The notes under the pieces were generated by a model. That model saw nothing but the letters and a program-made list of their open reading frames with translations, did no database searches and had not been told where the DNA came from. From positions 22,855-86,854 of the forward strand of contig URNX01000011.1 in the NCBI GenBank assembly GCA_900549415.1: a DNA stretch of 64,000 bases, given 5' to 3'. This DNA is from an uncultured bacterium. Its GTDB lineage: Bacteria; Verrucomicrobiota; Lentisphaeria; Victivallales; UBA1829. The translations under genes were made by a program, and so were the position numbers. Of the stretch, positions 24,390-33,152 are shown in pieces; within the stretch, counting starts at the first letter, position 1, and each line of letters begins with the position of its first letter.

Positions 24390-25136
24390 TCAATTCCTTT
24401 GTCTTCGGGCGATGACCAGAACATCCACTCGTGCAGCGCCGCAGTTGAGTAAAACACCGGCGGCTTCGCTGAGCGTCGCCCCGGTCGTCATAACATCATC
24501 CACCAGTAATATACTACGCTTTTCCGCATCTGTCGAATTTAAAATGGAAAAAGCGCCCTTAATATTTAAATTTCTTTCCTTTCTGGTCAGAAAAGCCTGT
24601 TTCGGCGTATGTCGTTCGCGCTTAAGGAGACGCATGACCGGGATTCCGGTGCGGAGCGAGACCTCCTTTGCGAACAGCGCCGACTGGTTGTAGCCTCTCT
24701 GAAGGAAACGCCGCCAGTGGAGCGGAACGGGAACGACGGCGTCGTAATGAGGCGACGTTTCATCGAGGAGTCCCGCCGCGAGCCGACCCAGCGGTCTTGC
24801 AAGTTCGGTGCGTCCCCGGTACTTGAAAAGGTGAACGCAATCCCGGACTTCGTCGGTGTATTTGAAAAGAGCATACGCCCTGATCCACGGCGGCTTCGGC
24901 GCATTCATGCAGTCCGAGCAGGAATCGAAGATGCCGTCGATTTCCGCTCCGCAGGTCCGGCAGGCTTTCCCCCGGATCATCGGCATCCGCGCAAGGCAGG
25001 CGGAACAGAACATGTTCGGTTCGCCGTCGAACGGAATGCCGCTGCCGCAGAGCGGACAGGGCATCGGCAGAACCGCGGAGATCCGGACGGGAATTTGTCC
25101 GGCGAGTCTCCGCAGAACCGCCGCAACGGAACTCAT
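24390..25136 (-). CDS. ComF-family phosphoribosyltransferase-like protein
   Basis: A 248-residue protein with an N-terminal zinc ribbon (CPLCGSG, CSAC, CRTCGAEI, CSDC) and a C-terminal PRTase domain bearing the PRPP loop ILLVDDVMTTGATLSEA. VPVPLHWRRFLQRGYNQSALFA is a ComF hallmark. ComF helps natural DNA uptake in some bacteria, but the family is also present in non-competent ones, and no com genes are near. It overlaps asd by 4 bases. Confidence 0.9.
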   Translation of the reverse strand: MSSVAAVLRRLAGQIPVRISAVLPMPCPLCGSGIPFDGEPNMFCSACLARMPMIRGKACRTCGAEIDGIFDSCSDCMNAPKPPWIRAYALFKYTDEVRDCVHLFKYRGRTELARPLGRLAAGLLDETSPHYDAVVPVPLHWRRFLQRGYNQSALFAKEVSLRTGIPVMRLLKRERHTPKQAFLTRKERNLNIKGAFSILNSTDAEKRSILLVDDVMTTGATLSEAAGVLLNCGAARVDVLVIARRQRN

Positions 25137-26149
25137 TTGCTGCTCAGAACTTCAGCGATCTGAACGGCGTTGAGTGCCGCGCCTTTGAGAAGCTGGTCGC
25201 CCGAAACGAAGATTTCGAGGCCGCGCTTGTCGTTGCGGGAAATATCCTGGCGGATACGTCCGACGAGAACGTCGTACTTGCCCGTGGCGTCGATCGGCAT
25301 CGGGTAGATCTTGTTCGCGGGATCGTCGCGGACGATGACGCCGGGAGCCTTCGAGAGGATTTCACGCGCTTCTTCCGGCGTGATTTCGTTCTCGAATTCG
25401 AGGTTCAGGGACTCGGAATGAGCGCGGAGAACCGGCACGCGGACGCTGGTGCAGGTGAGCATCAGGTTCGGGATGTGCATGATCTTGCGGGTTTCGTTGA
25501 CCATCTTCAGCTCTTCCTTCGTGTAGCCGTTGGGCTGGAAGGAGTCGATATGCGGGAAGAGGTTGAACGCAATCTGCTGCGCCATGACCTTGGGCTCGAC
25601 GCGTTCCGCGCCGTTGAGCACTTCGCGGGTCTGATCGAGCAGTTCCTGCATAGCGGGAGCTCCGCCGCCGGACGCCGCCTGGTAGGTGGAGGCGATGAGG
25701 CGCTTGAGTCCTTTTGCCTTGTGAAGCGGATAAACGGCAACCGCCATGATCGCGGTGGTGCAGTTCGGGTTTGCAATGACGCCACGATGCTTGAACGCGT
25801 CTTCGGGATTGATTTCCGGAACGACGAGCGGCACATCCTCTTCCATGCGGAAGGCGCTGGAGTTGTCGATCATGACGCATCCTGCATCGACGCAAGCCTG
25901 ACGATAGAGTTTGGAGATATCGGAACCGGCGCTGAACAGAGCAATGTCGACGCCCTTGAAAGATTCCGGTTTCATCTCCTCGATAGTGATCTCCTCGCCT
26001 CTGAATTTCACTTTCTTTCCGGCGGAACGCGCGGATGCGAGCAGTTTAATGGAGGCAACCGGGAAATTTCTCTTTTCCAGGGTCTCGATCATTTCGACGC
26101 CGACGGCGCCCGTTGCACCGGCGACAGCCACATTCATAGGTCTTCCCAT
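25133..26149 (-). CDS. asd: Aspartate-semialdehyde dehydrogenase
   Basis: A 338-residue NADPH-dependent enzyme making aspartate semialdehyde for lysine, diaminopimelate, threonine and methionine synthesis. The Rossmann loop AGATGAVG is at the N-terminus; the catalytic cysteine is in NPNCTTAIM, with SGGGAP, and the QIAFNLFPHID segment downstream. The start MGRPMNV (26147-26149) resembles known N-termini and lies 11 bases from GGGAGA; ATG at 26137 (MNVAVAG) is an alternative with a poorly spaced site. It heads the asd-comF-accD operon. Confidence 0.95.
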   Translation of the reverse strand: MGRPMNVAVAGATGAVGVEMIETLEKRNFPVASIKLLASARSAGKKVKFRGEEITIEEMKPESFKGVDIALFSAGSDISKLYRQACVDAGCVMIDNSSAFRMEEDVPLVVPEINPEDAFKHRGVIANPNCTTAIMAVAVYPLHKAKGLKRLIASTYQAASGGGAPAMQELLDQTREVLNGAERVEPKVMAQQIAFNLFPHIDSFQPNGYTKEELKMVNETRKIMHIPNLMLTCTSVRVPVLRAHSESLNLEFENEITPEEAREILSKAPGVIVRDDPANKIYPMPIDATGKYDVLVGRIRQDISRNDKRGLEIFVSGDQLLKGAALNAVQIAEVLSSK

Positions 26150-26226
26150 TTTGTTCGATTCTCCCAAAATGTATCAGTTTGATTTTCGCCAGCCGCCGAA
26201 TCGTTACGGCGATGGCATAACCTAGT

Positions 26227-26254
26227 AATATACACCCCTCTTATGAAAATGCAA
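26227..26254 (-). promoter_or_regulatory. Predicted promoter of asd
   Basis: On the minus strand TTGCAT (26254-26249) and TATATT (26232-26227) are 16 bases apart, giving a leader of about 70 bases before asd. No lysine-riboswitch structure fits in so short a leader. Confidence 0.55.
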
Positions 26255-26454
26255 GAATTTTTCTGAAATTCACCGTCCCTTCGCTCCTGGCCGCAGTTGA
26301 AATGCTTTCCAGAACGCATAAAACTTTTCCCCAGAAGTGCTTGATTTTTTCAGCTTTAAGGTTATGAGCGATATCTTCGCAGAAAAATACGGGTTTGACA
26401 AATGAAGGGATTGTGTCTCTTATAACATCCGGGGGAAAACTTTTTTGATTCAGC

Positions 26455-26483
26455 TTGAATTTCATCTGCTGAATATGTATATT
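26455..26483 (+). promoter_or_regulatory. Predicted promoter of the BNR sialidase-like gene
   Basis: TTGAAT (26455-26460), 17-base spacer, TATATT (26478-26483). The leader would be about 20 bases, followed by AAAGGAT before the ATG at 26511. Confidence 0.6.
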
Positions 26484-26510
26484 TCTGACCAACTAAAAAA
26501 AGGATCCCTT

Positions 26511-27839
26511 ATGAGCTTTACTTCCGTTCTGCCGTTTGATGCCGTTTTTACGAAAACGGAGACCGTTTCGGAACTTCAGATTTCCGCGCTTCCTGCGGAT
26601 TGTTCCGCGATCAAAATTGAACTTCGCGCGGATTCTCCCGCACATAAAACCGCAGTCTTCCGCTGCAGTGTCCGGCAGGAGGGGAGGGATGAGGTGACAA
26701 CGGTTCCGGTCCGCGTCACTCCGCCGAGTACGGTCGCGCTTGAAACGTTCTGCTTAATTCAGCCGGGAATCCCGGTTCAGTTGCGCGTGGAGCGCCTGCC
26801 GGAAGATCCCGCGGATGAATGTGCGGATCCGGTTCATGTCTCCTCGGTGACTGTTTCCGCGGTGAAGCCGCTTGCGGAGCCGGTTGCCGTCGAGAATACG
26901 CCGGGGTACAACTCATGGCCGATGATCGCGTCGGACGGGAAAGAGCTGGTTTGTCTCTACTGCCGCGGATTCGGACACACGATCGGCGACGGCGACCGCA
27001 ATGTTTTCGCGCGGCGGTCTTTTGATTTGGGGCGGACGTGGTCGGAGGAAATTCCCGTTTCCGCTCAGCCGGAATTCGGAGAAGTTCCCGTCGGCAAGGG
27101 GAATGACCTGAACGGAAACATTCTCTTCTGGGTGCGGTGCTGCGGTCCGGTCTGGCCGGCGCGCTATCATGCGCTCTACCGCGTGACAGACGGGAAATTC
27201 GAGGAGATTGCGCGGGTTCATTTGAATCCGGAACCGATGCAGATTACCGATATTTTCACGGTCCCCGGCGTGGGGCTGATGTCGCTCTGGTTCGCAACTG
27301 ATTATCAGAAAACCGGTTCATGGGGAGTGGTGACAAGCTCCGACAACGGGCTTACCTGGGTGCAGCGGACGGTTGGCGCGGATCTTCCGCTGGCGGATCT
27401 CCCGACGGAACCCTCTGCCGTGTATCTCGGCGACGGACGCATTCTGGTGATTGCCCGGACGGAGAACGGGGAGAAGACAACCCGGCGCGCGCAATTCCAG
27501 CTGGAGTCGCGCGACTTCGGAGCGACATGGACGTGTGCGCGGACGAATATCGGTGAAGTGTTCGGTTCCACGCCGAGCCTGATTTACGATTCTGCAACAG
27601 GGCTGGTTTTCAACTGGTATTATCAACGCGGACGCGGCATTCTGCGCCGCCGGATTGCAAAGGCGGACGATGTCTTCGGTCATCCGCTTGCGTGGCCGGA
27701 ATCGGAAGCAATCGCGCTTGGCGGTGTATATCCGTGGGATGCTGGGAATGTGAATGTGGTCGCGATGAACGGAAAGCAGGTCGCGGTGTGGTATTCCGGG
27801 CTTGCGCCGGACACGGCAATATATACGGCGACAATTTAA
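26511..27839 (+). CDS. BNR-repeat (sialidase-like) protein, cytosolic
   Basis: A 442-residue protein with an N-terminal beta-rich region (about 1-120) and a six-bladed-propeller part carrying three clear Asp-boxes: SFDLGRTW (residue 170), SSDNGLTW (276) and SRDFGATW (333). These mark the sialidase/BNR superfamily. There is no signal peptide, and I do not find the F/YRIP arginine motif of classical sialidases, so the glycosidic substrate is open: a sialidase, a rhamnosidase-like or another BNR enzyme. The start at ATG 26511 has AAAGGAT upstream; the frame opens earlier without support. A monocistronic unit with its own promoter. Confidence 0.75.
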   Translation: MSFTSVLPFDAVFTKTETVSELQISALPADCSAIKIELRADSPAHKTAVFRCSVRQEGRDEVTTVPVRVTPPSTVALETFCLIQPGIPVQLRVERLPEDPADECADPVHVSSVTVSAVKPLAEPVAVENTPGYNSWPMIASDGKELVCLYCRGFGHTIGDGDRNVFARRSFDLGRTWSEEIPVSAQPEFGEVPVGKGNDLNGNILFWVRCCGPVWPARYHALYRVTDGKFEEIARVHLNPEPMQITDIFTVPGVGLMSLWFATDYQKTGSWGVVTSSDNGLTWVQRTVGADLPLADLPTEPSAVYLGDGRILVIARTENGEKTTRRAQFQLESRDFGATWTCARTNIGEVFGSTPSLIYDSATGLVFNWYYQRGRGILRRRIAKADDVFGHPLAWPESEAIALGGVYPWDAGNVNVVAMNGKQVAVWYSGLAPDTAIYTATI

Positions 27840-27913
27840 CCGAATTTTCATACTTCTGCAATTATCCAGCAATACTTCTGTGCTATTATATAGGAAAACA
27901 CAGGAGGTGTCTC

Positions 27914-28063
27914 ATGACGGCAAAAGAAATTGCAGAACTGAAAGAATTCGCCCGGGCTTACGGATTTGAACTGGAACTGACGGTTACGCCGAAGCCCGTC
28001 GTCATGCTTGATCTGCGGAAAGAAGAAACAGAGAACGAAGAGAAAAATCGCGCGACCGCTTGA
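27914..28063 (+). CDS. Small protein, 49 residues, unknown
   Basis: A short frame starting at ATG 27914 behind an excellent ribosome site (AGGAGGT, 6 bases away). The product begins MTAKEIAELKEFARAYGFEL, then ELTVTPKPVVMLDLRK and a charged tail; it reads as one amphipathic helix, a beta strand and a Lys/Glu-rich end. An AT-rich TATTATATAGG just upstream could be a -10 region. The -35 box of nadE overlaps its stop codon. I do not recognise a family. The strong initiation signal and codon composition support a real gene. Confidence 0.6.
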   Translation: MTAKEIAELKEFARAYGFELELTVTPKPVVMLDLRKEETENEEKNRATA

Positions 28064-28088
28064 TTTTTTCCCGTTTCCGCTGTATAAT
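28060..28088 (+). promoter_or_regulatory. Predicted strong promoter of nadE
   Basis: TTGATT (28060-28065), 17-base spacer, TATAAT (28083-28088). It overlaps the stop codon of the 49-residue gene and starts transcripts about 30 bases before nadE. Confidence 0.7.
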
Positions 28089-28126
28089 TCCGGTAAAAAA
28101 CTTTTCGAGAAAAAGAGAGAGCTGCC

Positions 28127-30058
28127 ATGCATGGTTTTTACCGGATTTCCACTTGCGTCCCGCGCCTGAAAGTCGCAGACGTCCGCTACAATATCGACGA
28201 GATGAAACGTCTCGCCGCAATGCCGCAGAACAACGAGGCGGCGGTGATTCTGTTTCCGGAACTTGCGGTGACGGGCTACACCTGCGCCGATCTGTTCCAT
28301 AACTCCGCCCTGCTGGAAGCGGCGGAACGGGGCGTCGCTGAACTTGCGGCGGCGTTCGCCGGACTCGGCACGCAGATCATCGTTTTCGGCGCGCCCGTGT
28401 GCTTCCGCGGAAGACTCTTCAACGCCGCTGTTTTCGTGCAGAACGGACGTATCCTCGGCGTGGTTCCGAAAATCAATCTGCCGAACTACCGCGAATTCTA
28501 TGAAAAACGCTATTTCTCTTCCGGACGCGGCATCCGCAATGAATCCTTCCGGTTTGCCGGATTCGACAATGTCCCGTTCGGCGTAGACCTGATTTTCGAC
28601 GTTTCCGCGGAACTGCGCATCGGCTCGGAAATCTGCGAGGACATGTGGACGACGATTCCGCCCAGCTCGCAGCTTGCTCTCAACGGTGCAACTCTGCTGG
28701 TGAACCTTTCGGCGAGCAATGAACTTGTCGGCAAATCTGAATACCGCCGCGAACTTGTGCGCGGCCAGAGCGCGCGGTGCGTCGCCGCATACGCTTACGT
28801 CTCCGCCGGCGTGCACGAATCCACCACGGATATCGTCTGCGGCGGACATGCGGTCATTGCGGAAAACGGCGGTGTGCTGCTCGATTCCGAACGCTTTTTC
28901 CGCGACGGACGCGTGTTTCAGGCTGACGTCGATCTGCGGCGCATCTGCGCGGCGCGGCTTTCCGACTCGCCCTATGCGAACAGCGTTGAAATGAATACAG
29001 AAAGCGGATACCGCATGATCCCCGCTCTTCCGGTTCCGGAGCCCTCCGGTCTGCACCGCGCGGTCGCTCCGCATCCGTTTGTTCCTTCGGACAATGCCGT
29101 GCGTGATGTCCGCTGCCGGGAAATTTTCTCGATCCAGTCCGCGGGACTTGCCAAGCGAATTGAACATACGTCTGCGAAAAAACTTGTCATCGGAATTTCC
29201 GGCGGACTCGACTCCACGCTCGCTCTGCTGGTGTGCGTCAACACGCTGAAGCTCCTGAAGCGTCCGGCGGATGATGTGATTGCGGTCACCATGCCCGGTT
29301 TCGGCACAACGGGACGCACTTACAACAACGCCGTCGGGCTCTGCCATGAGCTCGGGACGGAACTTCGGGAAATCAGCATCAAAGAGGCATGTCTTGAGCA
29401 CTTCCGCAACATCGGACACGATCCCGAAGAGCACAATGTCGTTTATGAGAATTCCCAGGCGCGCGAGCGCACGCAGATTCTGCTTGATATCGCAAACAAA
29501 GTCGGCGGCATCGCAATCGGAACCGGCGATCTCTCCGAATCCGCAATGGGATGGTGCACCTACAACGGCGACCACATTTCCATGTACAGCGTCAACTGTT
29601 CCGTTCCGAAAACCCTGATCCGCTACGTCATCGGCTGGGTCGGCGACAACTCCACCGCGCAGGTCCGCGCGATTCTGCAGGACATCATCGACACGCCCGT
29701 CAGCCCCGAACTTCTGCCCGCCGCGCAGGACGGAACGATTCAGCAGAAGACGGAAGACATCATCGGGCCCTACGAGATTCACGACTTCTTCCTCTATCAT
29801 TTCCTGAAGTACGGCGCCGCGCCCGAAAAGCTCCGTTTTCTTGCGGAGCACGCGTTCGCCGGGACCTACACGGCGGTTCAGATTGAGACCTGGCTCAAAA
29901 CCTTCCTCCGCCGTTTCTTCACACAGCAGTTCAAACGCAGCTGCATGCCGGACGGTCCGAAGGTCGGCACGATCAGCCTCTCGCCGCGCGGTGACTGGAG
30001 AATGCCTTCCGACGCCTCCTCCGCAGTCTGGTTCAGCAATCTGAACGGAACGCTCTGA
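28127..30058 (+). CDS. nadE: Glutamine-dependent NAD+ synthetase
   Basis: A 643-residue two-domain enzyme for the last step of NAD synthesis. The N-terminal nitrilase-type glutaminase supplies ammonia and has the Glu-Lys-Cys triad in LFPELAVTGY, VPKINLPNY and GSEICEDMW. The C-terminal synthetase carries the PP-loop GISGGLDSTLAL and the GTGDLSESAMGW signature. Length fits the long glutamine-dependent type. It is preceded by a consensus promoter and followed by uvrB after 29 bases. Confidence 0.96.
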   Translation: MHGFYRISTCVPRLKVADVRYNIDEMKRLAAMPQNNEAAVILFPELAVTGYTCADLFHNSALLEAAERGVAELAAAFAGLGTQIIVFGAPVCFRGRLFNAAVFVQNGRILGVVPKINLPNYREFYEKRYFSSGRGIRNESFRFAGFDNVPFGVDLIFDVSAELRIGSEICEDMWTTIPPSSQLALNGATLLVNLSASNELVGKSEYRRELVRGQSARCVAAYAYVSAGVHESTTDIVCGGHAVIAENGGVLLDSERFFRDGRVFQADVDLRRICAARLSDSPYANSVEMNTESGYRMIPALPVPEPSGLHRAVAPHPFVPSDNAVRDVRCREIFSIQSAGLAKRIEHTSAKKLVIGISGGLDSTLALLVCVNTLKLLKRPADDVIAVTMPGFGTTGRTYNNAVGLCHELGTELREISIKEACLEHFRNIGHDPEEHNVVYENSQARERTQILLDIANKVGGIAIGTGDLSESAMGWCTYNGDHISMYSVNCSVPKTLIRYVIGWVGDNSTAQVRAILQDIIDTPVSPELLPAAQDGTIQQKTEDIIGPYEIHDFFLYHFLKYGAAPEKLRFLAEHAFAGTYTAVQIETWLKTFLRRFFTQQFKRSCMPDGPKVGTISLSPRGDWRMPSDASSAVWFSNLNGTL

Positions 30059-30087
30059 CGCTCCGGCGGAAGAAAGCGAGGCATGGC

Positions 30088-32154
30088 ATGAGTCTGTTTC
30101 AACTGGTTTCCGAATATGCGCCGTCGGGCGATCAGCCCGCCGCGATCAAGGCGCTTGCCGACGGACTGAAAAGCGGGCGGCATTTCCAGACCCTGCAGGG
30201 GGTGACGGGGTCGGGCAAAACTTTCACGCTCGCAAATGTCATTGCGCAGCTGGACCGTCCGGTGCTCGTTCTTTCGCACAACAAGACCCTTGCCGCCCAG
30301 CTCTACAGCGAATTCAAAGCATTCTTTCCGCACAACGCGGTTGAGTACTTCATCAGTTATTACGATTACTATCTGCCGGAATCGTACATCCCGCAGACGG
30401 ACACCTACATTGCGAAGGATGCGAGCATCAATGAGAACATCGAACGTCTGCGCCTTTCCGCCACGGCGTCGCTGATCGAACGGCGCGACGTGATTGTCGT
30501 CGCCAGCGTCTCCTGCATTTACGGTTTGGGGTCGCCGTCGGATTACGAGGACATGTGCATCGAGCTGCGCACGGGCATGGAGATGAACCGCGATGTTCTG
30601 CTGGAGCATCTTGTCGCCATTCAGTACACCCGCAACGATCTCGCTCCCGAAAAGGCGCAGTTCCGCGTGCGGGGCGATTGCGTGGATGTTTTTCTCGCTC
30701 AGAAGGAGGAGTTCACGCGCATTGAATTCTGGGGTGATACCATTGAATCCATCTCCCGGTGCGACATGACGACGGGGAAGGTTCTTGCGAAACTCCAGAA
30801 GACTTTCATTTTCCCGTCGAAGCTATTCGTCATGCCCCAGGAGAAGCTGGACGCGGCGACGTCGTCCATCCTTGCGGAGATGAAGGAGCGTGTGAAGGAG
30901 CTTGAAGGTCAGAACAAACTCGTGGAAGCGCAGCGCCTGTTCCAGCGCGTGAACTACGATCTGGAAATGATGCGCGAAATCGGCTACTGTTCGGGCATTG
31001 AAAACTATTCGCGTCACCTCGCCGGCCGCGCTCCGGGTTCCCGTCCGTACTGTCTGCTTGATTTCTTCCAGAAAGATTTCATCACGATGATTGATGAATC
31101 GCATGTGACGATTCCGCAGGTGCAGGCGATGTACCGGGCGGACCGCAATCGCAAAGTCACGCTCGTTGAACACGGCTTCCGTCTGCCTTCCGCGCTGGAC
31201 AACCGTCCGCTCAAATTCGAGGAGTTTGAAAAGCTGACCGGCGACACCGTTTATGTTTCCGCCACGCCCGCGGATTACGAGCTTCAGAAATCCGGCGGAA
31301 CGGTGATTGAACAGGTCGTGCGCCCGACCGGACTGCTTGATCCTGAAGTTGAAATCCGCCCGCTCGCCACGCAGGTTGACGACGTCATGGAGGAGATCCG
31401 CAAGACCGCTGCGCTGGGCGGAAGAACGATTGTCACCACGCTTACGAAAAAGAGCGCGGAGCGTCTCGCCGATTATCTCTCCGAACTCGGAATGCGCGTG
31501 AAATATCTTCACTCCGAAATCGACGCCATTGAGCGTGTCCGGATTCTTTCCGAACTGCGCGACGGCGCGTTCGACTGTCTGATCGGCATCAACCTTCTGC
31601 GCGAAGGCATCGACTTGCCGGAGGTGCGGCTCGTTGCGATTCTCGATGCGGACAAGGAGGGTTTTCTGCGTTCCGAACGCTCGCTGATTCAGGTCGCCGG
31701 CCGCGCCGCGCGAAACGCCGAGGGGCGGGTCATTCTCTATGCGGATATCATCACCGATTCCATAAAAAAACTTCTTAAAGTTACGAAGGAACGCCGCGCG
31801 AAGCAGATTGCCTACAACGAAGCGCATCACATCACGCCGAAAACAATCATCAAGAAGAAGCGTGAAACGATCGAAGAGACCATTTTCGGATATGACGAAT
31901 CGAAGGAGGAAAACAAAACCTTCCTTACGGTGGCGGAAGGTCGCGCGCGTTACACCGCCGGTTCCGGACGCGGCAAAAAGAAGGCGGAGAACACAAAATC
32001 CGCACCGCCGCTTTCGCAGATGGATGTTACGGAGATCATTTCCGAGCTGGAGCGCGAGATGATGGAGGCTGCGGAAGCGCTTGAGTTCGAACGCGCCGCC
32101 GAACTGCGCGACAAAATCCGGAAGATTGAAAAAGGAGAACTCAAATTATGCTGA
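30088..32154 (+). CDS. uvrB: Excinuclease ABC subunit B
   Basis: A 688-residue DEAD-like helicase that loads on lesions with UvrA and positions UvrC. Motifs: Walker A GVTGSGKT, the beta-hairpin YYDYYLPESYIPQTDTYI region, IDESHVTIPQ, LREGIDLPEVRLV and QVAGRAARN. The C-terminus ends with a UVR helix pair (EALEFERAAELRDKIRKIE) that binds UvrC; before it lies a lysine-rich linker of about 60 residues. The 3' end overlaps the SurA-like gene by 7 bases. Confidence 0.97.
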   Translation: MSLFQLVSEYAPSGDQPAAIKALADGLKSGRHFQTLQGVTGSGKTFTLANVIAQLDRPVLVLSHNKTLAAQLYSEFKAFFPHNAVEYFISYYDYYLPESYIPQTDTYIAKDASINENIERLRLSATASLIERRDVIVVASVSCIYGLGSPSDYEDMCIELRTGMEMNRDVLLEHLVAIQYTRNDLAPEKAQFRVRGDCVDVFLAQKEEFTRIEFWGDTIESISRCDMTTGKVLAKLQKTFIFPSKLFVMPQEKLDAATSSILAEMKERVKELEGQNKLVEAQRLFQRVNYDLEMMREIGYCSGIENYSRHLAGRAPGSRPYCLLDFFQKDFITMIDESHVTIPQVQAMYRADRNRKVTLVEHGFRLPSALDNRPLKFEEFEKLTGDTVYVSATPADYELQKSGGTVIEQVVRPTGLLDPEVEIRPLATQVDDVMEEIRKTAALGGRTIVTTLTKKSAERLADYLSELGMRVKYLHSEIDAIERVRILSELRDGAFDCLIGINLLREGIDLPEVRLVAILDADKEGFLRSERSLIQVAGRAARNAEGRVILYADIITDSIKKLLKVTKERRAKQIAYNEAHHITPKTIIKKKRETIEETIFGYDESKEENKTFLTVAEGRARYTAGSGRGKKKAENTKSAPPLSQMDVTEIISELEREMMEAAEALEFERAAELRDKIRKIEKGELKLC

Positions 32155-33125
32155 AATATTTTTCTCTTCTGCTTCTTCCTCTGTTCGCTTTCTGTCTGAA
32201 CGCACAGGAACCGACGGTGGAGCTCGGGCGCGAATCGCGCATTGATTCCGTTCTCGCATCGGTGAACGGTGATCCGGTGACTCTGCTCGACGTCATGCTT
32301 GAAAGCGGACGCGACGAGAGCCGTCTGGCTTCCATGTTCACCGGTGAACGCCTCTATGAGGAGACCGCGAAGGTTCGCCGCAAAATTGTGGAGGAGATTG
32401 TGATCCGCAAGCTCATTTACAACGAATACAAAGAGCATCCGTTTGACATTAAAAAACAGCATGTCGAGGACGTTGTGGATTCGATTGCCCGGGGCATGGG
32501 CGACGGCACGCGAGCCGGGCTTGAACGGCGTCTCAAGTCCTTCGGCGCGACGATCCGCGAGGTTCGGGAGAAGGCGCGGGAAAAAATCGCCGTCGACGTT
32601 CTTCTGATGGAGCACTGCGACCGCCGGGTCTTCATCACTCCGCGTCAGGTCTACGAATATTATGAAGCGAACAAAGAGAAATGGACTTCCCCGGAACAGA
32701 TTTCGCTTCAGCTTCTGCTCATCCGCAAGGATGCGGGGAAGGACGCCGCCGCGGTTGTGCGCGATCTGGCGAAGATGCTGGACGGTGCAGATGAAACGAC
32801 TTTTTCACGCATCACACGGGAGAATACCGAGGGGCCGAACGCTTCGAACGGCGGAAAAATCGGAACGATTGAGCGGGGTTCGCTCCGTCCGGAGTTCCAG
32901 TCTGCACTGAAGGATGCGGAGACCGGCACGGTCGCCGGACCTGTCGAAACGGCGGAGGGCTTTTATTTCCTGCGTGTTGCCGAACGGATTCCGCCCGTGA
33001 AAAAGCCGTTCCGCGAAGTCGCGGAGAGTATCCGTCAGGAACTTTTCCGGGCGGAAGTGGAAAAATTGAGAACCGAATACCGGAAGAAGCTGCTGAGACT
33101 GGCGGTCGTCCGGTATTATTTCTGA
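32148..33125 (+). CDS. SurA-like periplasmic peptidyl-prolyl isomerase
   Basis: A 325-residue exported protein with a signal peptide ending LFAFCLNAQ. A SurA-N-like helical domain (residues about 30-170, including VNGDPVTLLDVMLESG and VIRKLIYNEY) precedes a parvulin domain at about 185-285, where GGKIGTIERGSLRPEFQSAL and VAGPVETAEGFYFLRV are the family's conserved parts. SurA proteins chaperone outer-membrane barrels. Only one parvulin domain is present. The start lies inside uvrB, whose ribosome-site-like AAAGGAG is just upstream. Confidence 0.87.
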   Translation: MLKYFSLLLLPLFAFCLNAQEPTVELGRESRIDSVLASVNGDPVTLLDVMLESGRDESRLASMFTGERLYEETAKVRRKIVEEIVIRKLIYNEYKEHPFDIKKQHVEDVVDSIARGMGDGTRAGLERRLKSFGATIREVREKAREKIAVDVLLMEHCDRRVFITPRQVYEYYEANKEKWTSPEQISLQLLLIRKDAGKDAAAVVRDLAKMLDGADETTFSRITRENTEGPNASNGGKIGTIERGSLRPEFQSALKDAETGTVAGPVETAEGFYFLRVAERIPPVKKPFREVAESIRQELFRAEVEKLRTEYRKKLLRLAVVRYYF

Positions 33126-33152
33126 TAAAAGAAACATAAAAAAGGGTAAGAA

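Larger units (their letters stand above)
26150..26510. other. AT-rich divergent intergenic region, asd / BNR gene
   Basis: This 361-base gap holds the two divergent promoters listed separately. A minus-strand open frame of 83 codons (26241-26492) crosses it, but it has no ribosome site, overlaps the plus-strand promoter and lacks recognisable motifs, so I do not call it a gene. Confidence 0.5.

Noticed and set aside
26241..26492. An 83-codon minus-strand frame in the asd/BNR gap
   Set aside because: No ribosome site, overlaps the plus-strand promoter, and the AT-rich composition can give such a frame by chance. It could be a gene relic but I cannot support it.
27848..29851. A 667-codon minus-strand open frame opposite nadE
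   Set aside because: nadE has all catalytic motifs and a consensus promoter; the antisense frame has no recognisable feature or ribosome site.
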